A DNA stretch of 13,182 bases. It comes from an uncultured Oscillospiraceae bacterium. GTDB lineage: Bacteria; Bacillota; Clostridia; Oscillospirales; Ruminococcaceae. Positions 12,299-13,182 of this stretch are shown piece after piece; the first letter of the stretch is position 1, and the number at the start of each line of letters is the position of its first letter. The notes below the pieces were generated by a model that made no database searches, was not told the DNA's origin, and was given only the letters and a program-made list of their open reading frames with translations. The stretch is taken from contig CAJUMS010000075.1 of NCBI GenBank assembly GCA_910587465.1, forward strand, positions 1 through 13,182. Direction: 5' to 3'. A program made the position numbers and the translations under genes.

Positions 12299-13138
12299 CT
12301 ATGCTTTTTTTGTTCTTGGAGGACGTTTTCTATCCATAATTTCCGGTGCGCTATGTTCAAAATCGTCCGTGAACTCAATCGGTATAGGTTTGGGAGGGAA
12401 CATCTTCAACACAGCCGCCTCGACCTCTTTGCTGTCGGCATACTGCACTTTACGCTCGGACTTTTCCTCAAGGGAATAGGCATTTTCAAACTGTATTCCC
12501 CACTTAAAGAACAGCTTGAGCCGTGTTTTCATCGGGTGGCAGCCCGTTTTCATCACGATAAAGTGACCTTTTGGCATAGATTTCAGCTCGTCAACGGTCA
12601 TAAGCGGTCGCTCGATCATCTGCAGAGAGCGCGAGCCTCCGTCTTTTCCACTCGATCTTGACACCGATCCGCTAAGAACGGTCTGCTTTCCGAGGTTTTG
12701 AGACATCGCCTCGGCAGTCTTGGAGTTCGGTGCGAACGCTCCGAACAGAGTACATTGGCAGTTATCCACGATGATCTCCGCACCCTCTTTGCCGTAGGTT
12801 TTCTCAAACTGCGCGAGGGATTGGATTATCGCGACTATCGAAACCTTTCGGGAGCGCGATGCGGAGAATATCATTTCCAATCCGTCAACTTTGGGGAGTG
12901 TGCCGATTTCATCCATATAGAACATCACGCGCTTATCAAGCTGACCGCCTTTTTCGTCTGCTACTGTCAAAATTTCGCGATAGAGCTGCTGAAAAATCAG
13001 CGAGATCAAGAAGTGCTTGGTCGCGTCCTCTTCGGGGAGTACAAGATATATTGCGGATTTATGATTGCAAAAGTCCTCAACATCAATACTCGTATCAAAG
13101 CAGAGGATTTGTTCGAGTTCCGAGTCAATGTGATTTTG
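12299..13138 (-). pseudogene. VirD4/TraG type IV coupling protein, C-terminal part only
   Basis: The frame reads from a stop codon at 13141-13139 to TAG at 12299-12301, about 279 residues. It matches the C-terminal half of the clostridial VirD4/TraG ATPase that links DNA to the conjugation pore. Seen in order: HIDSELEQILCFDTSIDVEDFC, KSAIYLVLPEED, LIFQQLYREILTVADE, FYMDEIGTLPKVDG (Walker B-like), FSASRSRKVS, GAFAPNSKTAEAMS, SLQMIERPLMTVDELKSMPKG and KLFFKWGIQFE. The family is about 600 residues, and the Walker A half is absent. Recognisable homology begins almost at the in-frame stop, after which the sequence turns AT-rich and non-coding. A TTG at 13009 could start a 236-residue fragment, but this is most likely a broken gene. 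Confidence 0.82.
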
Positions 13139-13182
13139 TCAATATAACTTTACACAATTTTCTCAAAAAAAACGAGTTTTTT
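13125..13182. other. AT-rich junction beyond the broken VirD4 gene, possible IS end
   Basis: Past the VirD4 breakpoint the plus strand reads TGTCAATATAACTTTACACA then ATTTTCTC and an A-run. TTTACACAATTTTCT resembles the terminal repeats of IS256/Mutator-type elements as I remember them. Only about 40 bases are visible, so this is a guess. An A-run, CGAG, T-run hairpin closes the window. Confidence 0.25.

Larger units (their letters stand above)
1..13182. mobile_element. Segment of an integrative conjugative element or composite mobile island
   Basis: The whole window reads as accessory DNA. It holds a Tn916-type tyrosine integrase, a MazF toxin with a SHOCT-like partner, two small XRE regulators, a self-contained agr signalling locus, an ABC-transporter cassette and a truncated VirD4/TraG coupling protein. 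No housekeeping gene is visible. Neither end of the element can be fixed: there is no tRNA gene, and I could not pair direct repeats that would serve as attL and attR. The broken VirD4 gene and the deleted ABC cassette suggest decay or nesting of elements. The ICE assignment is inference from gene content. Confidence 0.6.

Noticed and set aside
1..13182. CRISPR array, rRNA or complete tRNA genes
   Set aside because: No regularly spaced repeat series was seen, no rRNA sequence beyond the short boxA-like string, and no full cloverleaf.

Overview
The window looks like accessory DNA from a gut-type Clostridia genome (Ruminococcaceae/Oscillospiraceae or a near relative). It is a piece of an integrative conjugative element or similar mobile island. 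Supporting signs are a Tn916-type tyrosine integrase, a MazF toxin next to a 46-residue SHOCT-like protein, a broken VirD4/TraG coupling-protein gene, an AgrD propeptide ending in the clostridial YQPKEP block, Firmicutes-type ribosome binding sites (some before TTG or GTG starts), and TTGACA/TATAAT promoters. The taxonomic call is inference.

Layout. (1) 1-1213, mostly minus strand: a promoter pointing off the left edge, the SHOCT-like gene, mazF, and a long GC-richer leader that starts with an extended -10 promoter, a stem-loop and a boxA-like element. (2) 1294-3174: the integrase gene with its own promoter, a 33-bp core-like palindrome and an intrinsic terminator in its leader, an inverted copy of 29 bp of that palindrome behind the gene, then a small XRE regulator on the minus strand. 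(3) 3192-3765, minus: a decayed cassette with promoter, RBS and start codon fused to the last 110 or so codons of an ABC ATPase plus a terminator. (4) 3803-7576: a complete agr quorum-sensing locus. agrB-agrD is transcribed leftward, agrA-agrC rightward, and an XRE regulator lies between them. (5) 7611-12291, plus: an apparent operon with a leader holding a possible 36-residue four-cysteine peptide, a secreted 136-residue protein, a lipoprotein, two ABC-2-like permeases and a BcrA/LanF-like ATPase. (6) 12299-13138, minus: the C-terminal part of a VirD4/TraG coupling protein, cut by a stop codon, followed by AT-rich sequence that may be the end of an insertion sequence.

How it fits together. 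AgrB should mature and export the AgrD peptide, AgrC should sense it, and AgrA (a LytTR response regulator) should bind DNA. Three promoters, before agrB, before the export/immunity-like operon and before the decayed cassette, share direct repeats of AAACTTCAC-like boxes about 20 bp apart, with the proximal box at a constant 16 nt from TTGACA. The agrB and operon promoters share a 28-bp identical block. I read this as one quorum-sensing regulon that switches on its own signal gene and a secreted-peptide/ABC-transporter module at high density, and that once had a second target cassette since deleted internally. The regulatory logic and the bacteriocin/immunity reading of the operon are inferences. 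The gene identities of agrA, agrB, agrC, agrD, the integrase, MazF, the ATPase and VirD4 rest on clear motifs.
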